From positions 1 to 64,000 of the forward strand of contig JAGHSF010000009.1 of assembly GCA_018065985.1 (NCBI GenBank): DNA of 64,000 nucleotides, written 5' to 3'. The DNA is from Candidatus Cryptobacteroides choladohippi (GTDB lineage Bacteria > Bacteroidota > Bacteroidia > Bacteroidales > UBA932). Position 1 is the stretch's first letter. Every line of letters starts with the position of its first letter. The notes below the pieces were generated by a model that made no database searches, was not told the origin of the DNA, and worked only from the letters and a program-made list of their open reading frames with translations. The translations under genes were made by a program, and so were the position numbers. Positions 43,221-53,032 of the stretch are shown here, one piece after another.

Positions 43221-46030
43221 TGCAGGAAATCATACATATCAAGGGTTCCAGGGTAAACAATCTGAAGGACGTTTCTTTGGATATCCCCCGTGGAAGGCTC
43301 GTTGTCATAACGGGCCTTTCAGGTAGTGGCAAGTCATCCCTCGCGTTCGATACTCTCTTTGCAGAGGGCCAGCGCCGCTTTGCTGAGAGCCTTTCTTCAT
43401 ATGCCCGGCAGTTCCTCGGGCGCATGAGCAAGCCCGATGTCGATTCCATAGACGGCATCCCGCCAGCCATTGCCATCGAGCAGAAGGTAAGCACCAAGAA
43501 TCCCCGCTCGACGGTGGCGACCACCACCGAGATTTACGATTATCTGCGTCTCATCTTTGCCAGGATCGGAAAGACCTACAGTCCCGTTTCCGGCAGGGAA
43601 GTGCATGCCGATTCAGTGCATGATGTGCTCGAATACACGGATGCGTTGACCGGAGCGCCATATTTCTATATCCTTGCCGACCTCGGCTGGGCAGGCCGTG
43701 AAGACAGGACGGAACTTCTCCTTGGGCTCAAGGAAGACGGATACAACCGCCTGTACGCCAACGGTCCGGTCAAGATAGATGAAGTGCTGCAGATGCCGGA
43801 ATATCCTGCTGACGCTGATCTTCTTGTCGACCGTGTGAGCCTTGGCGCCACTGCCGACGATCCGGAGCAGCGCCGCACCCGTCTGCTGTCATCACTGAAC
43901 GATGCGTTCACCAGAGGCAACGGCAGAATCGCCATTGTATGCGGCGATGTACGCAGGGAATTCAGCAACCGCTTCGAACTTGACGGCATCACCTTCCGCA
44001 AGCCGGACGACTTCCTCTTCAGTTTCAACAGTCCGCTCGGAGCCTGCCCCACGTGTGGAGGTCTTGGCAAGATAATAGGCATCAGCGAGGACCTTGTGAT
44101 CCCTGACAAGACAAAGAGCATCTACGATGGCTGCATAGCGTGCTGGAGGGGTGAGAAGATGGGTTGGTTCAAGGACCATCTTTGCGAGGTTGCCGGGCTC
44201 TACGGCATAGATATCTTCAAGCCCTGGTGCGAGCTCCCTCAGTCTACCCGTGACCTTATATGGGATGGAATTCCGCCCAAGGATGGAGAACAATATGATT
44301 CAAATCCATCTCGGCTCGTTGGAATAAAAGAATTTTTTGCGTGGGTGGAGACCCAGCGTTACAAGATACAGTACAAGTACATGCTCAGCCGTTTCAGCGG
44401 CAAGGCCACCTGCCACGACTGCCACGGCAGCCGGCTTCGCAAGGAAGCCCTCTGGGTGCGTGTGGGAGGCAGGAACATCCATGAACTGCTCAGCATGAAC
44501 GTCGGGGAACTGCTTGCATTCCTTGATACGCTCGAACTTTCCGGGAATGAACGCTCAATCGTGGATGAGCCTCTTTCCGAAGTCCGTACCCGACTGCAAT
44601 ATATCATGGATGTCGGGCTTGGCTATCTGACTCTCAACCGTACGTGCAACACACTTTCCGGTGGCGAGAGCCAGCGAATCAACCTTGTGACGGCCCTCGG
44701 CAGTTCGCTAGTTGGGTCCATGTATATTCTCGACGAGCCGAGCATCGGCCTTCATCCGCGTGATACCGAGCGCCTTATCAGCGTCCTCAAACGCCTTCGC
44801 GACCTTGGCAACACCGTCATTGTGGTAGAACATGACGAAGAGATCATACGCGCTGCCGACCAGCTTATAGACATGGGACCCAGGGCCGGCATTTTCGGGG
44901 GTGAGGTCCTTTATCAGGGTACCGCGTACGGTGCAACCCAGGCGGATCTTGAGCGCTCCCTGACTTTGCAGTACCTCTCCGGTGCCAGGCATCGCTACGA
45001 GCGAGCCAAGCGCTCGTGGCAGTACAGCATCACTGTCGAAGGCGCGCACGAGCACAATCTGAAGGGAGTTGACGTGCAGTTTCCTCTGGGCGTGCTTACT
45101 GTTGTCACAGGCGTGAGCGGATCCGGCAAATCATCCCTTGTGGGTGATATCCTGTATCCTGCCCTCCGCCGTCATCTGACAGATTCCGGAGATGCTCCCG
45201 GCGTGTTCAAGGGCCTTTCCGGCAATCTTGACCGCATCAGACGCGTCGAGTATGTGGACCAGAACCCTATTGGCCGCAGCACCCGTTCAAATGCTGTGAC
45301 TTATCTTAAGGCCTATGACGATATCCGCACCCTGCTCTCCCAGCAGCAGTATGCCAAGATCAATGGATTCGGCCCCAACTATTTCAGTTTCAATGCCGAT
45401 GGCGGCCGCTGCCCCGAGTGCCAGGGTGAGGGCGTTGTGCGCATAGAGATGCAGTTCATGGCCGATGTTACCATGGTCTGCGAGGAGTGCGGAGGAAAGC
45501 GATTCAAACCTGATGTGCTGGAAGTGCGTTACCGTGGCAGGAATATCGACGATATCCTCAATATGAGCGTTGACGATGCCATCACATTCTTTGGCGAGGG
45601 TGCGGAACCTGAGGCCAGGTCGGTGGTGCAGAAGCTCAAGCCGCTGCAGGACGTGGGCCTTGGATATATCAAGCTGGGTCAGGGGAGCAGTACGCTTTCC
45701 GGAGGCGAGAGCCAGCGCGTGAAACTTGCATATTTCCTCAGTATCAGCCAATCCGGCCGCAAGGCCGAAAAGATGCTCTTCATCTTCGACGAACCCACAA
45801 CGGGCCTGCATTTTTATGATGTGGAGAAGCTTCTCCGGTCATTCGATGCCCTGCTTGAGGCCGGACACAGCCTTGTGGTGGTCGAGCACAATCCCGATGT
45901 GATACGCAGTGCCGACTGGATAATCGACCTCGGTCCCGAAGCTGGTGACAAGGGTGGGGAGGTTGTGTTCGCCGGAACCCCTGAGGATCTTGTTCGGCAG
46001 GGAAAGACCTGCACTGCAAAATACCTGTAG
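43220..46030 (+). CDS. uvrA: excinuclease ABC subunit A
   Basis: 936 residues, damage-sensing ATPase of nucleotide excision repair. Two ABC modules with Walker A GLSGSGKSSLAFDTL (about 32) and GVSGSGKSSLVGDIL, signatures LSGGESQRINL and LSGGESQRVKL, and zinc modules CPTCGGLG, CHDCHGSRLRKEAL and CPECQGEGVVRIEMQFMADVTMVCEECGGKRF. It appears to start at GTG 43220, which overlaps the stop codon of the chain-length gene (TAGTG), so translational coupling is likely. Full length and intact. Confidence 0.95.
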   Translation: MQEIIHIKGSRVNNLKDVSLDIPRGRLVVITGLSGSGKSSLAFDTLFAEGQRRFAESLSSYARQFLGRMSKPDVDSIDGIPPAIAIEQKVSTKNPRSTVATTTEIYDYLRLIFARIGKTYSPVSGREVHADSVHDVLEYTDALTGAPYFYILADLGWAGREDRTELLLGLKEDGYNRLYANGPVKIDEVLQMPEYPADADLLVDRVSLGATADDPEQRRTRLLSSLNDAFTRGNGRIAIVCGDVRREFSNRFELDGITFRKPDDFLFSFNSPLGACPTCGGLGKIIGISEDLVIPDKTKSIYDGCIACWRGEKMGWFKDHLCEVAGLYGIDIFKPWCELPQSTRDLIWDGIPPKDGEQYDSNPSRLVGIKEFFAWVETQRYKIQYKYMLSRFSGKATCHDCHGSRLRKEALWVRVGGRNIHELLSMNVGELLAFLDTLELSGNERSIVDEPLSEVRTRLQYIMDVGLGYLTLNRTCNTLSGGESQRINLVTALGSSLVGSMYILDEPSIGLHPRDTERLISVLKRLRDLGNTVIVVEHDEEIIRAADQLIDMGPRAGIFGGEVLYQGTAYGATQADLERSLTLQYLSGARHRYERAKRSWQYSITVEGAHEHNLKGVDVQFPLGVLTVVTGVSGSGKSSLVGDILYPALRRHLTDSGDAPGVFKGLSGNLDRIRRVEYVDQNPIGRSTRSNAVTYLKAYDDIRTLLSQQQYAKINGFGPNYFSFNADGGRCPECQGEGVVRIEMQFMADVTMVCEECGGKRFKPDVLEVRYRGRNIDDILNMSVDDAITFFGEGAEPEARSVVQKLKPLQDVGLGYIKLGQGSSTLSGGESQRVKLAYFLSISQSGRKAEKMLFIFDEPTTGLHFYDVEKLLRSFDALLEAGHSLVVVEHNPDVIRSADWIIDLGPEAGDKGGEVVFAGTPEDLVRQGKTCTAKYL

Positions 46031-46069
46031 TGCATTCCCTTTCTGTTGTACGGCGTAGAACCGGGAAAG

Positions 46070-46978
46070 CTAATCGAACCTTCTGTGAGTCCAGAGGTAG
46101 TTTGCCGGCTGCTTGCGGATGTCGTCTTCCAGCAGTTCGTAGTAGCGGGTCATGATGGCCTCGACACTCATGTCTGATGCATTCTCGCAGATGGGAACGT
46201 ATTCCATCACATAGTGTCCGCGCTCTTTGATCTTCATCCTCAGGTAGCACACTGCCATGCCGAATTTCTTTGCGATGGCGGCAGCGCCTGTCATGGTCTT
46301 TGTGTCCTGTCCCAGGAACCTTACAGGGATGTTGGCTCCTGAATCCTGGTACGGCCTCTGGTCAGTGTTGATGTTGTATATCCTCTTCTCGTCCCTGTGT
46401 CTGAATGCATGGCGGATGAGGTCTTTTGTCTCTACGTAGCCATTGAATCCGTCGCGGTCCCGGAGGGGGGCGAAGCGGTTCATTCTCAGCACTTCGTCGG
46501 TGGTCTTGCTGTTGGTGTGCTTGTAAACCACGCTGAAGTTCTGCTCGGTGATGGGCATCGGCTGGCCGCTGTAGTTGTAGTTCTCGATGCCACCGTAGAG
46601 CTCCCAGTTGCCGCAGTGCGAGTAGAGGACTGCTATGCCTGAAGCGGATTCGAAGAGTTCCGATATCACCTGCGGGTTTGCAATCTCCACGATATGGGCA
46701 TCGCGCAGGCGCCTGGGGTCCCTGCATGCTCCGAACCATACTGCCTCCGCAACGACGTCGGCAAAGTGCAGGTAGAAGTCCTTGCGGATCTTCTTGAGTT
46801 CGGCGGTGCTCAGCTCGGGGAAGCAGCGTGCCAGGTTGAAGGACACGACATCCCTGCGGTAGCGCAGGACATCTCCGATAAGCCAGGCGAGGAACCTGGC
46901 GTTTGCATGATGGAACTTGAGCGGCAGGCTGCCGATCAGGCGGAGTGGCGCATGCCATATTTTTGCTGCTGATGACAT
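46070..46978 (-). CDS. LpxL/HtrB-type lipid A acyltransferase
   Basis: About 302 residues from ATG 46978. N-terminal SLPLKFHHANARFLAWLIGDVLRYRRDVVSFNLARCFPELS is typical of the family. The catalytic HX4(D/E) motif is YSHCGNWELYGG, with further family motifs near DQRPYQDSGANIPVRFLGQDTKTMTGAAAIAKKFGMAVCYLRM. Adds a secondary acyl chain to lipid A at the inner membrane. The ORF track's longer start includes the promoter; a TATCTTTG box ends 5 nt before this ATG. Confidence 0.88.
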   Translation of the reverse strand: MSSAAKIWHAPLRLIGSLPLKFHHANARFLAWLIGDVLRYRRDVVSFNLARCFPELSTAELKKIRKDFYLHFADVVAEAVWFGACRDPRRLRDAHIVEIANPQVISELFESASGIAVLYSHCGNWELYGGIENYNYSGQPMPITEQNFSVVYKHTNSKTTDEVLRMNRFAPLRDRDGFNGYVETKDLIRHAFRHRDEKRIYNINTDQRPYQDSGANIPVRFLGQDTKTMTGAAAIAKKFGMAVCYLRMKIKERGHYVMEYVPICENASDMSVEAIMTRYYELLEDDIRKQPANYLWTHRRFD

Positions 46979-46983
46979 ATGTG

Positions 46984-46991
46984 CAAAGATA
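46984..46991 (-). promoter_or_regulatory. -7 box of the LpxL-type gene
   Basis: TATCTTTG on the minus strand followed by CACAT and the ATG, so the transcript would start at or next to the start codon. Confidence 0.5.
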
Positions 46992-47085
46992 AACATTAAA
47001 TTGCAATTATTGTAATGCCATGATTGCAGGGCGTCACTGCAGAGCGGGGGGTCCCTTTGCCGCGACAAGTTTGCCGATTATTTCG

Positions 47086-47093
47086 TATATTTG
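47086..47093 (+). promoter_or_regulatory. -7 box of the nonulosonate operon
   Basis: TATATTTG followed by C on the plus strand, 34 nt before the pseB ATG. No -33 TTTG at 19 nt; one lies 12 nt upstream. Confidence 0.45.
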
Positions 47094-47127
47094 CATGTTT
47101 AGGTGACAATAAAGAAAAACAACAGAT

Positions 47128-48132
47128 ATGCTTAACAACAAATCGGTCCTCATTACCGGAGGAACAGGCTCTTTCGGAAAGAAGTTCGTCGAGACAATTC
47201 TCCGCGATTACCCCAATGTGAAACGCATCGTGATATATTCACGCGGCGAACTGAAACAGTTCCAGATGAAGCAGCTCTATCCTGAGTCCAAATATCCTCA
47301 GCTCCGCTATTTCATCGGCGATGTCCGCGATGCCGACCGTCTGCGCCGTGCCTGCGAAGGGATTGACGTCATCATTCACGCCGCTGCCATGAAGCAGGTC
47401 GATACCGCCGAGTACAATCCTGATGAATGCATAAAGACCAATGTAGGCGGTGCCCAGAATGTGATCAACGCAGCACTCGACTGCGGAGTTCATGACGTTG
47501 TGGCCCTTTCCACAGACAAGGCCTGCGCCCCGATCAACCTCTACGGCGCGACGAAACTCACTTCTGACAAGCTCTTCGTCGCTGCGAACAATATCTCAGG
47601 ATGCAAGGACATCCGCTTCTCCGTGGTCCGTTACGGCAATGTTATGGGTTCCCGCGGTTCCGTCATCCCGTTCTTCATCTCGAAGAGAGACTCAGGCGCG
47701 ACGGAACTTCCCATCACTGATGCACGCATGACCCGTTTCAACATCTCCCTTCAGGCAGGTGTCGACCTTGTGATGTTCGCCCTCAAGAATCACCTTGGCG
47801 GCGAGATATTCATCCCCAAGATCCCTTCGTACAGAATAGGCGATGTCGCTACGGCCATCGCTCCCGGCCTCAAGCAGGTCGAGATAGGCATCCGTCCCGG
47901 CGAGAAGCTCCATGAGGAGATGCTGACCGCAACCGATTCGCTCAATACCATCGACCTTGGCCGCTACTATGCCATCCTTCCTTCCCGTTCATTCAACGGA
48001 AAGCGCTCGAAGGAGGATTACATCCAGCACTACAATGCAAAGCCCGTCCCCGAGGGATTCAGCTACAGCTCCGATTCCAACGAGGAGTGGGAGACTGTCG
48101 AGTCCTTGAGGGAAAAAATCGCCAAGCTTTAG
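47128..48132 (+). CDS. pseB: UDP-GlcNAc 4,6-dehydratase (5-inverting)
   Basis: 334 residues. First step of pseudaminic-acid-type synthesis: UDP-GlcNAc to UDP-2-acetamido-2,6-dideoxy-beta-L-arabino-hex-4-ulose. NAD-binding GGTGSFGKKF, IHAAAMKQVDTAEYNPDECIKTNVGG and STDKACAPINLYGATK with the catalytic D-K and Y-x3-K elements are diagnostic of PseB/FlaA1. It opens a plus-strand operon with short gaps and overlaps (3 nt to pseC), behind its own -7 box. Confidence 0.93.
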   Translation: MLNNKSVLITGGTGSFGKKFVETILRDYPNVKRIVIYSRGELKQFQMKQLYPESKYPQLRYFIGDVRDADRLRRACEGIDVIIHAAAMKQVDTAEYNPDECIKTNVGGAQNVINAALDCGVHDVVALSTDKACAPINLYGATKLTSDKLFVAANNISGCKDIRFSVVRYGNVMGSRGSVIPFFISKRDSGATELPITDARMTRFNISLQAGVDLVMFALKNHLGGEIFIPKIPSYRIGDVATAIAPGLKQVEIGIRPGEKLHEEMLTATDSLNTIDLGRYYAILPSRSFNGKRSKEDYIQHYNAKPVPEGFSYSSDSNEEWETVESLREKIAKL

Positions 48133-48135
48133 AAA

Positions 48136-49302
48136 ATGATAGATCATCCTATCTCATACGGACATCAGCTCATAACCGAAGAGGACATAGCTGCCGTAGT
48201 CGAGGCCCTGAAGTCGGACTACATGACCCAGGGGCCCCGCATCGTCGAGTTTGAGAAGACATTCGCGGACTATCTCGGATGCTCGTATGCCTGCATGGTC
48301 AGCAACGGTACGGCCGCGCTCCATCTCTGCGCGCTGGCGCTGGGCATAAAGCCGGGTGACAAGGTGATCACGACTCCTATCACCTTCGTTGCCAGTGCGA
48401 ACGGGTTCAGGTATCTCGGGGCCGAGATCGTATTCTGCGACATCGACCCCAAGACATTCCTTCTCGACCTTGACAAACTGGAAGAGATACTTAAGGCATC
48501 ACCCAAGGGAACATACAAGGCTGTCGTTCCTGTCGATTTCGCCGGCTATCCCATAGATGAGGAACGCCTCAGGGCACTGTCGCGCGAGTATGGCTTCGCC
48601 ATCGTGGTGGATGCATGCCACGCACCTGGCGCATGGTTCACCGATTCGAAGGGCCGCAGGTGCAAGGTAGGGGCCTGCGATTATGCTGACCTCACCTGCT
48701 TCTCCTTCCATCCGGTCAAGCATATCGCCACCGGTGAGGGTGGGGCTGTCACGACAAACAATCCCGAGCTGTACAAGCGCGTAAGCCTATACCGCACACA
48801 TGGTGTGACCAAGGATCCCGCCCTTCTGACCCGTAACGAGGGTGGATGGTACTATGAGATGCAGGAACTGGGGTACAACTACCGCATCACCGAGATGCAG
48901 GCCGCTCTCGGAATGACCCAGCTGAAGCGTCTGGACTGGAGCGTAGCGCGCCGCAATGAGATTGCCCGCCGCTACGATGCCGCCTTTGAAGGCTCCGAGG
49001 TGGTTTCACCCTATCGGGCTGATGACATATACCACGCTTTCCATCTCTATATGATCCGCGTACCGGAGGAGAAGCGCAAGGGCCTGTACGATTTCCTGCG
49101 CGCCCGCAACATCTTCTCTCAGGTCCTCTATATCCCTGCCCACCTGATGCCTTACTACCGTCAGTTCGGATGGAAAGAAGGGGACTTCCCGGTGGCAGAG
49201 GATTATTATAAGCACTGTCTCGCACTTCCCATGTTCCCTTCACTTACCGATGAGGAGCAGGAATGGGTGATAGAGAGCGTCAAAGCCTTTTTTGAGAAAT
49301 GA
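48136..49302 (+). CDS. pseC: UDP-4-amino-4,6-dideoxy-beta-L-AltNAc transaminase
   Basis: 388 residues, PLP aminotransferase of the DegT/DnrJ/EryC1 family, second step of the pathway. The GTAALH loop, VVDACHAPGAWF and the PLP-lysine motif CFSFHPVKHIATGEGGAV (K about 195) are visible. ISYGHQLITEEDIAAVVEALKSDYMTQGP is the PseC-type start. It overlaps pseF by 4 nt. Confidence 0.93.
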   Translation: MIDHPISYGHQLITEEDIAAVVEALKSDYMTQGPRIVEFEKTFADYLGCSYACMVSNGTAALHLCALALGIKPGDKVITTPITFVASANGFRYLGAEIVFCDIDPKTFLLDLDKLEEILKASPKGTYKAVVPVDFAGYPIDEERLRALSREYGFAIVVDACHAPGAWFTDSKGRRCKVGACDYADLTCFSFHPVKHIATGEGGAVTTNNPELYKRVSLYRTHGVTKDPALLTRNEGGWYYEMQELGYNYRITEMQAALGMTQLKRLDWSVARRNEIARRYDAAFEGSEVVSPYRADDIYHAFHLYMIRVPEEKRKGLYDFLRARNIFSQVLYIPAHLMPYYRQFGWKEGDFPVAEDYYKHCLALPMFPSLTDEEQEWVIESVKAFFEK

Positions 49303-49973
49303 AGAATCTGGCGATAATACCTGCCAGAGGCGGCAGCAAGCGCATACCCCGGAAGAACATCAAGCCCTTCCTGGGGAAGCCCATTATCGAATACTCCATA
49401 GAAGCAGCCCTGCAGAGCGGCCTTTTCGACGAGGTGATGGTCTCGACCGATGACCCTGAGATTGCCGCGATAGCTCAGCGTGCCGGCGCAAAGGTCCCCT
49501 TCCTGAGGTCTGCGGAGACTTCAGGCGATCACGCGGGGCTCGCTGATGTCATCAGCGAGGTTGTTGCAGGATACAAGGATGCCGGCAGGGAATTCGACAA
49601 CTGGTGCTGCATACTTTCTACTGCTCCCTTTGTCACGGGAGATCTTCTCAAAGACACCTTCGAGGTATTCAGTGAAGGTGGTTTTGATACACTCCGTCCG
49701 GTTGTGCGCTTCTCATATCCCATCCAGCGTTCATTCCGCAAGGATGAGAATGGCCGCGTCACCTTCATGTTCCCTGAGTATGCCTCTGCACGCTCCCAGG
49801 ATCTGGAACCCGCATTCCACGATTCCGGCCTTTTCTACTGGGGAACGGTGGAAAAAGGTTTCGGCGGGAACAGCTGGGGAGCCGTGGAAATAAGCGAACG
49901 CTTCTGTCAGGACATCGATACCGAGGAAGACTGGAAGATGGCGGAGCTCAAATTCAGACTGCTTGACAAATGA
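49299..49973 (+). CDS. pseF: CMP-pseudaminic acid synthetase (cytidylyltransferase)
   Basis: 224 residues. IIPARGGSKRIPRKNIKPFLGKPIIEYSIEAALQSGLFDEVMVSTDDPEIA is the CMP-NulO synthetase signature. Activates the nine-carbon sugar with CTP, the last soluble step. PseF rather than NeuA/LegF is suggested by the neighbouring genes and short length. Overlaps pseG by 4 nt. Confidence 0.9.
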   Translation: MKNLAIIPARGGSKRIPRKNIKPFLGKPIIEYSIEAALQSGLFDEVMVSTDDPEIAAIAQRAGAKVPFLRSAETSGDHAGLADVISEVVAGYKDAGREFDNWCCILSTAPFVTGDLLKDTFEVFSEGGFDTLRPVVRFSYPIQRSFRKDENGRVTFMFPEYASARSQDLEPAFHDSGLFYWGTVEKGFGGNSWGAVEISERFCQDIDTEEDWKMAELKFRLLDK

Positions 49974-50926
49974 CGGTTTTCTACACTGAAGGCGGCCATA
50001 AGCTGGGACTTGGCAACATCTTCCGATCCCTGTCTCTTGCGAAAGCCCTGAGAGACCGCGGTTGCGACGAGATACGTTTCGTCACATCCAGCGAGCCCTA
50101 TGCCTGCAGTTTCATCACTGATGCCGGTTTCGAAGCTGTCATAACCCGGGATCCTCTGTCCGCAATCCTTGATCTGAAACCCCACAGGCTGATAATCGAT
50201 TTCCTCGGGATAGGCAAGGATTTCGTTTCGAGTGCATCACGTGGCGGACAGACCAGAATAATAATCATCGGCAACGACAGCGAAGCCAACCACGAGGCTG
50301 ACCTTGTGGTGAATGCAATCATCGGCACCGGCTTCATCAACCGTTGTTTCAGAGATTCATACGGGACCCTCAACCTCTGGGGGCCAAGATACCTTGTCCT
50401 TCGGGAAGAGTTCGAGAAGCTGAGGGATACCTACCGCCTCAAAGACAGTATCAGGAATGTGGTGCTCCTTTTTGGCGGCAGCGACCAGGCCGACTTTTCC
50501 TCGAAAGTCCTGAATTCCTTTTCGGGGACGGACTATGCGGTCACGCTCATCCTCGGTGCCGGGTATCGGGACGATGAGAGTCTGGAAAAGGTTATCTCTG
50601 ATTACAAGGGAAAGGTTGAAGTGTACCGCAATGTGGGGAATGTCAGCGATTTCTATAAGAAGGCCGACTTCCTTTTCACCTCTCCCGGAACGGCTCTGTT
50701 CGAAGGCCTGTGTATGGGAATCCCTGCAATATCCTTCTTCCAGAACCAGAGCCAGATTGACGTTTTCGGGCCTTTCATGACCACGTGCGTGTATTCCCGT
50801 ACAACGGACCCCGTCGCCATGATGCTCGACGTGTACTCCCACTACGGAGTCTTCCGCTCCAATCTCGAGAGCTTCGCAGTAGGTATGGGAAGGAATGAAA
50901 TAATAGACAATATACTGGCATTATGA
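49970..50926 (+). CDS. pseG: UDP-2,4-diacylamido-2,4,6-trideoxy-altropyranose hydrolase
   Basis: 318 residues of the GT-B-like PseG family. Start FYTEGGHKLGLGNIFRSLSLAKALRDRG matches the G-x-G-H catalytic/UDP-binding region, although the usual GHVMR is changed to GLGNIFR. The C-terminal half has FLFTSPGTALFEGLCMGIPAISFFQNQSQ. Removes UDP to release the six-carbon sugar that PseI condenses with PEP. Overlaps the fusion gene by 4 nt. Confidence 0.85.
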   Translation: MTVFYTEGGHKLGLGNIFRSLSLAKALRDRGCDEIRFVTSSEPYACSFITDAGFEAVITRDPLSAILDLKPHRLIIDFLGIGKDFVSSASRGGQTRIIIIGNDSEANHEADLVVNAIIGTGFINRCFRDSYGTLNLWGPRYLVLREEFEKLRDTYRLKDSIRNVVLLFGGSDQADFSSKVLNSFSGTDYAVTLILGAGYRDDESLEKVISDYKGKVEVYRNVGNVSDFYKKADFLFTSPGTALFEGLCMGIPAISFFQNQSQIDVFGPFMTTCVYSRTTDPVAMMLDVYSHYGVFRSNLESFAVGMGRNEIIDNILAL

Positions 50927-53031
50927 TCATAGTAATCGGCGCTTCCGGCTTCATCGGAACATATCTTACCGACAGTCTTCTCCGAAAAGGATACGATGTC
51001 CTTGCGACGGGACGCAGCCCGAGGGCTGCCCGTTTTTTCGAATCAAGAGGCATCCCTTTCCTTCATCTGGACATCACCCGCCGGGAAGATTTCGACCTTC
51101 TTCCCACAGAAGGGGTGGAGGCGGTGATACTTCTTGCCGCTACGCTTCCTGCCAATGAAGAGGAAGAGAACCCGTACAGGTACATCGCTTCCAATCTCGA
51201 AGGTACGGTGCATGCCTTGGAATACTGCCGCAGGACGGGGGTACGCAAGTTCATCTCAACGACTTCATACGCCGATGTCAGCGGCCATTTCTCTGCCGAC
51301 CATGTCATCGATGATGACGAACTGAGAAGCTACAATCTCGTCGACGACCACTCCGAGTACATCATCACGAAGAATGCCGCGACCGACATGATACTCCATT
51401 ACAACCTCGTCTACGGGCTCCAGGGTTGCATCTTCCGCTTCCCTCCGGTCTACGGCGTGGGACCTCACTCCCAGCTAAGGACCGACGGCGTACTCCGCAA
51501 GTCCGGCTTCCAGATCTTTGTTGACAAGGCAAGCAGCGGAGAAGATCTCGAAGTCTACGGAGACAAGGATGTCGTAAGGGACATAGTCTATATCGAGGAC
51601 GTATGCGATGCCTTCGCGCAGGCGATAGAGTCTGACAGGGCTGCCGGCGTCTACAACATAATGTCCGGCGAGTCTTCTTCCCTTGAGCAGCAGGCCCGCG
51701 ACATCATCGCTGTCTTCGGAGACGGCAAGGGCAGCAAAGTCATCTTCTCTCCCGAGAAGAAGAACAACAGCCGTTCATATCGCTTCAGCATAGAGAAGGC
51801 GCGCAGGGATTTCGGATACAATCCCCGTTTCGTGCCGTTCCGCAAACTCTGCGAGGCCTACCGTGAGGAAATGGAAAATCCCCGTTTCCCTCATCTGCTT
51901 CCAACTCAGACACTTCTGATACTGGGGGCAGGCAGCATACAGGTCCCGATTATCAGGAAAGCCCGCGAGGCAGGTTTCCGCACAGTTGTGGCAGACTATG
52001 ACCCCAAGGCGCCCGGATTTGCATATTCTGATGTGAAATCCACGGTCAGCACTGTTGATTTTGATGCGGTCCTCGGCCTTGCCCGCGCTGAGAACATCGA
52101 CGGCATACTCACGACGTCTGAGTACCCGGTCAACGTTGTCGCGTACGTTGGTGAGGCACTTGGTCTGCCGTCCATGTCACGCGAGGTCGCCTCTGTATGC
52201 ACGAACAAGCTGCGCCAGCGGGAAATTTTCGCCGCGAACGGCCTCAATGTCCCGTTCTTCAAGCTGATTTCGGAAACCGACCCGCTTGAACCGTATGCCG
52301 ACTTCCCATATGTGGTCAAGCCGGTTGACTCTTCGGCCAGCCGCGGGGTCACCCTTGTAAGGGATGCCGCAGAGCTGAAGAAGGCCGTGGATTTTGCGCG
52401 TGAGTATTCCCGCTCCGGCAAGGTGCTGCTCGAGAGCGTAATAGGAGGCTCCGAGTTCAGCGTGGAGACGCTTACCCAGAACGGTGAGACCCATATAGTG
52501 AACATTACCGAGAAGGCCACCAGAGGCGATGGCTGTTTCGTCGAGGATACCCACATCGAGCCTGCGCGCATCAGCGAGGCCGAATGGAAGATCATCAGCG
52601 ATGAGGTGCTTCGCGGAATCAAGGCCATAGGACTCGACAACTGTCCCTCCCATACAGAGGTCAAGCTCTGGAACGGCCGGGCCTACATAATAGAGATGGC
52701 ATGCAGACTGGGCGGAGACTATATCACGAGCGACCTCGTGCCTCTTTCAACGGGCGTCGACATGCTCGGCAACCTTATCAATCTCGCCCTTGGCAGGAAG
52801 ATAGATGCGGAACCCAGATTCTCCAAGTGTTCATGCGTGCAGTTCCTCAATGAGTCGAACTACTCAAGGGCCGTCGAGTTCATCAATTCCGGTGATTCCC
52901 ATATCGTCCGCAGCGAGGTCCTTCCGTACAGTGCAGACCCCATCCTTGATTCGGGCGGACGGCTCGGCTATGTGATCCTTCAGGCTGAGAGGATGGATGA
53001 GATAGAAGCGATACTTGAAAAAATCAGGTGA
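50923..53031 (+). CDS. SDR epimerase/dehydratase fused to an ATP-grasp ligase, nonulosonate locus
   Basis: 702 residues. N-terminal extended SDR (1-310): GASGFIGTYL, and Y146-IIT-K150 as the active-site pair. C-terminal half (about 325-702): a pre-ATP-grasp Rossmann part (LLILGAGSIQVPIIRKAREAGFRTVVADYD) and an ATP-grasp fold with YVVKPVDSSASRGVTLV, EFSVETL and IIEMACRLGGDY. ATP-grasp enzymes form an acyl-phosphate and join it to an amine or thiol. In a locus lacking PseH this half could N-acylate the amino sugar. The SDR half may epimerise or otherwise modify a sugar. Both roles are inference. Overlaps pseG by 4 nt; pseI follows at 1 nt. Confidence 0.8.
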   Translation: MIIVIGASGFIGTYLTDSLLRKGYDVLATGRSPRAARFFESRGIPFLHLDITRREDFDLLPTEGVEAVILLAATLPANEEEENPYRYIASNLEGTVHALEYCRRTGVRKFISTTSYADVSGHFSADHVIDDDELRSYNLVDDHSEYIITKNAATDMILHYNLVYGLQGCIFRFPPVYGVGPHSQLRTDGVLRKSGFQIFVDKASSGEDLEVYGDKDVVRDIVYIEDVCDAFAQAIESDRAAGVYNIMSGESSSLEQQARDIIAVFGDGKGSKVIFSPEKKNNSRSYRFSIEKARRDFGYNPRFVPFRKLCEAYREEMENPRFPHLLPTQTLLILGAGSIQVPIIRKAREAGFRTVVADYDPKAPGFAYSDVKSTVSTVDFDAVLGLARAENIDGILTTSEYPVNVVAYVGEALGLPSMSREVASVCTNKLRQREIFAANGLNVPFFKLISETDPLEPYADFPYVVKPVDSSASRGVTLVRDAAELKKAVDFAREYSRSGKVLLESVIGGSEFSVETLTQNGETHIVNITEKATRGDGCFVEDTHIEPARISEAEWKIISDEVLRGIKAIGLDNCPSHTEVKLWNGRAYIIEMACRLGGDYITSDLVPLSTGVDMLGNLINLALGRKIDAEPRFSKCSCVQFLNESNYSRAVEFINSGDSHIVRSEVLPYSADPILDSGGRLGYVILQAERMDEIEAILEKIR

Positions 53032-53032
53032 T

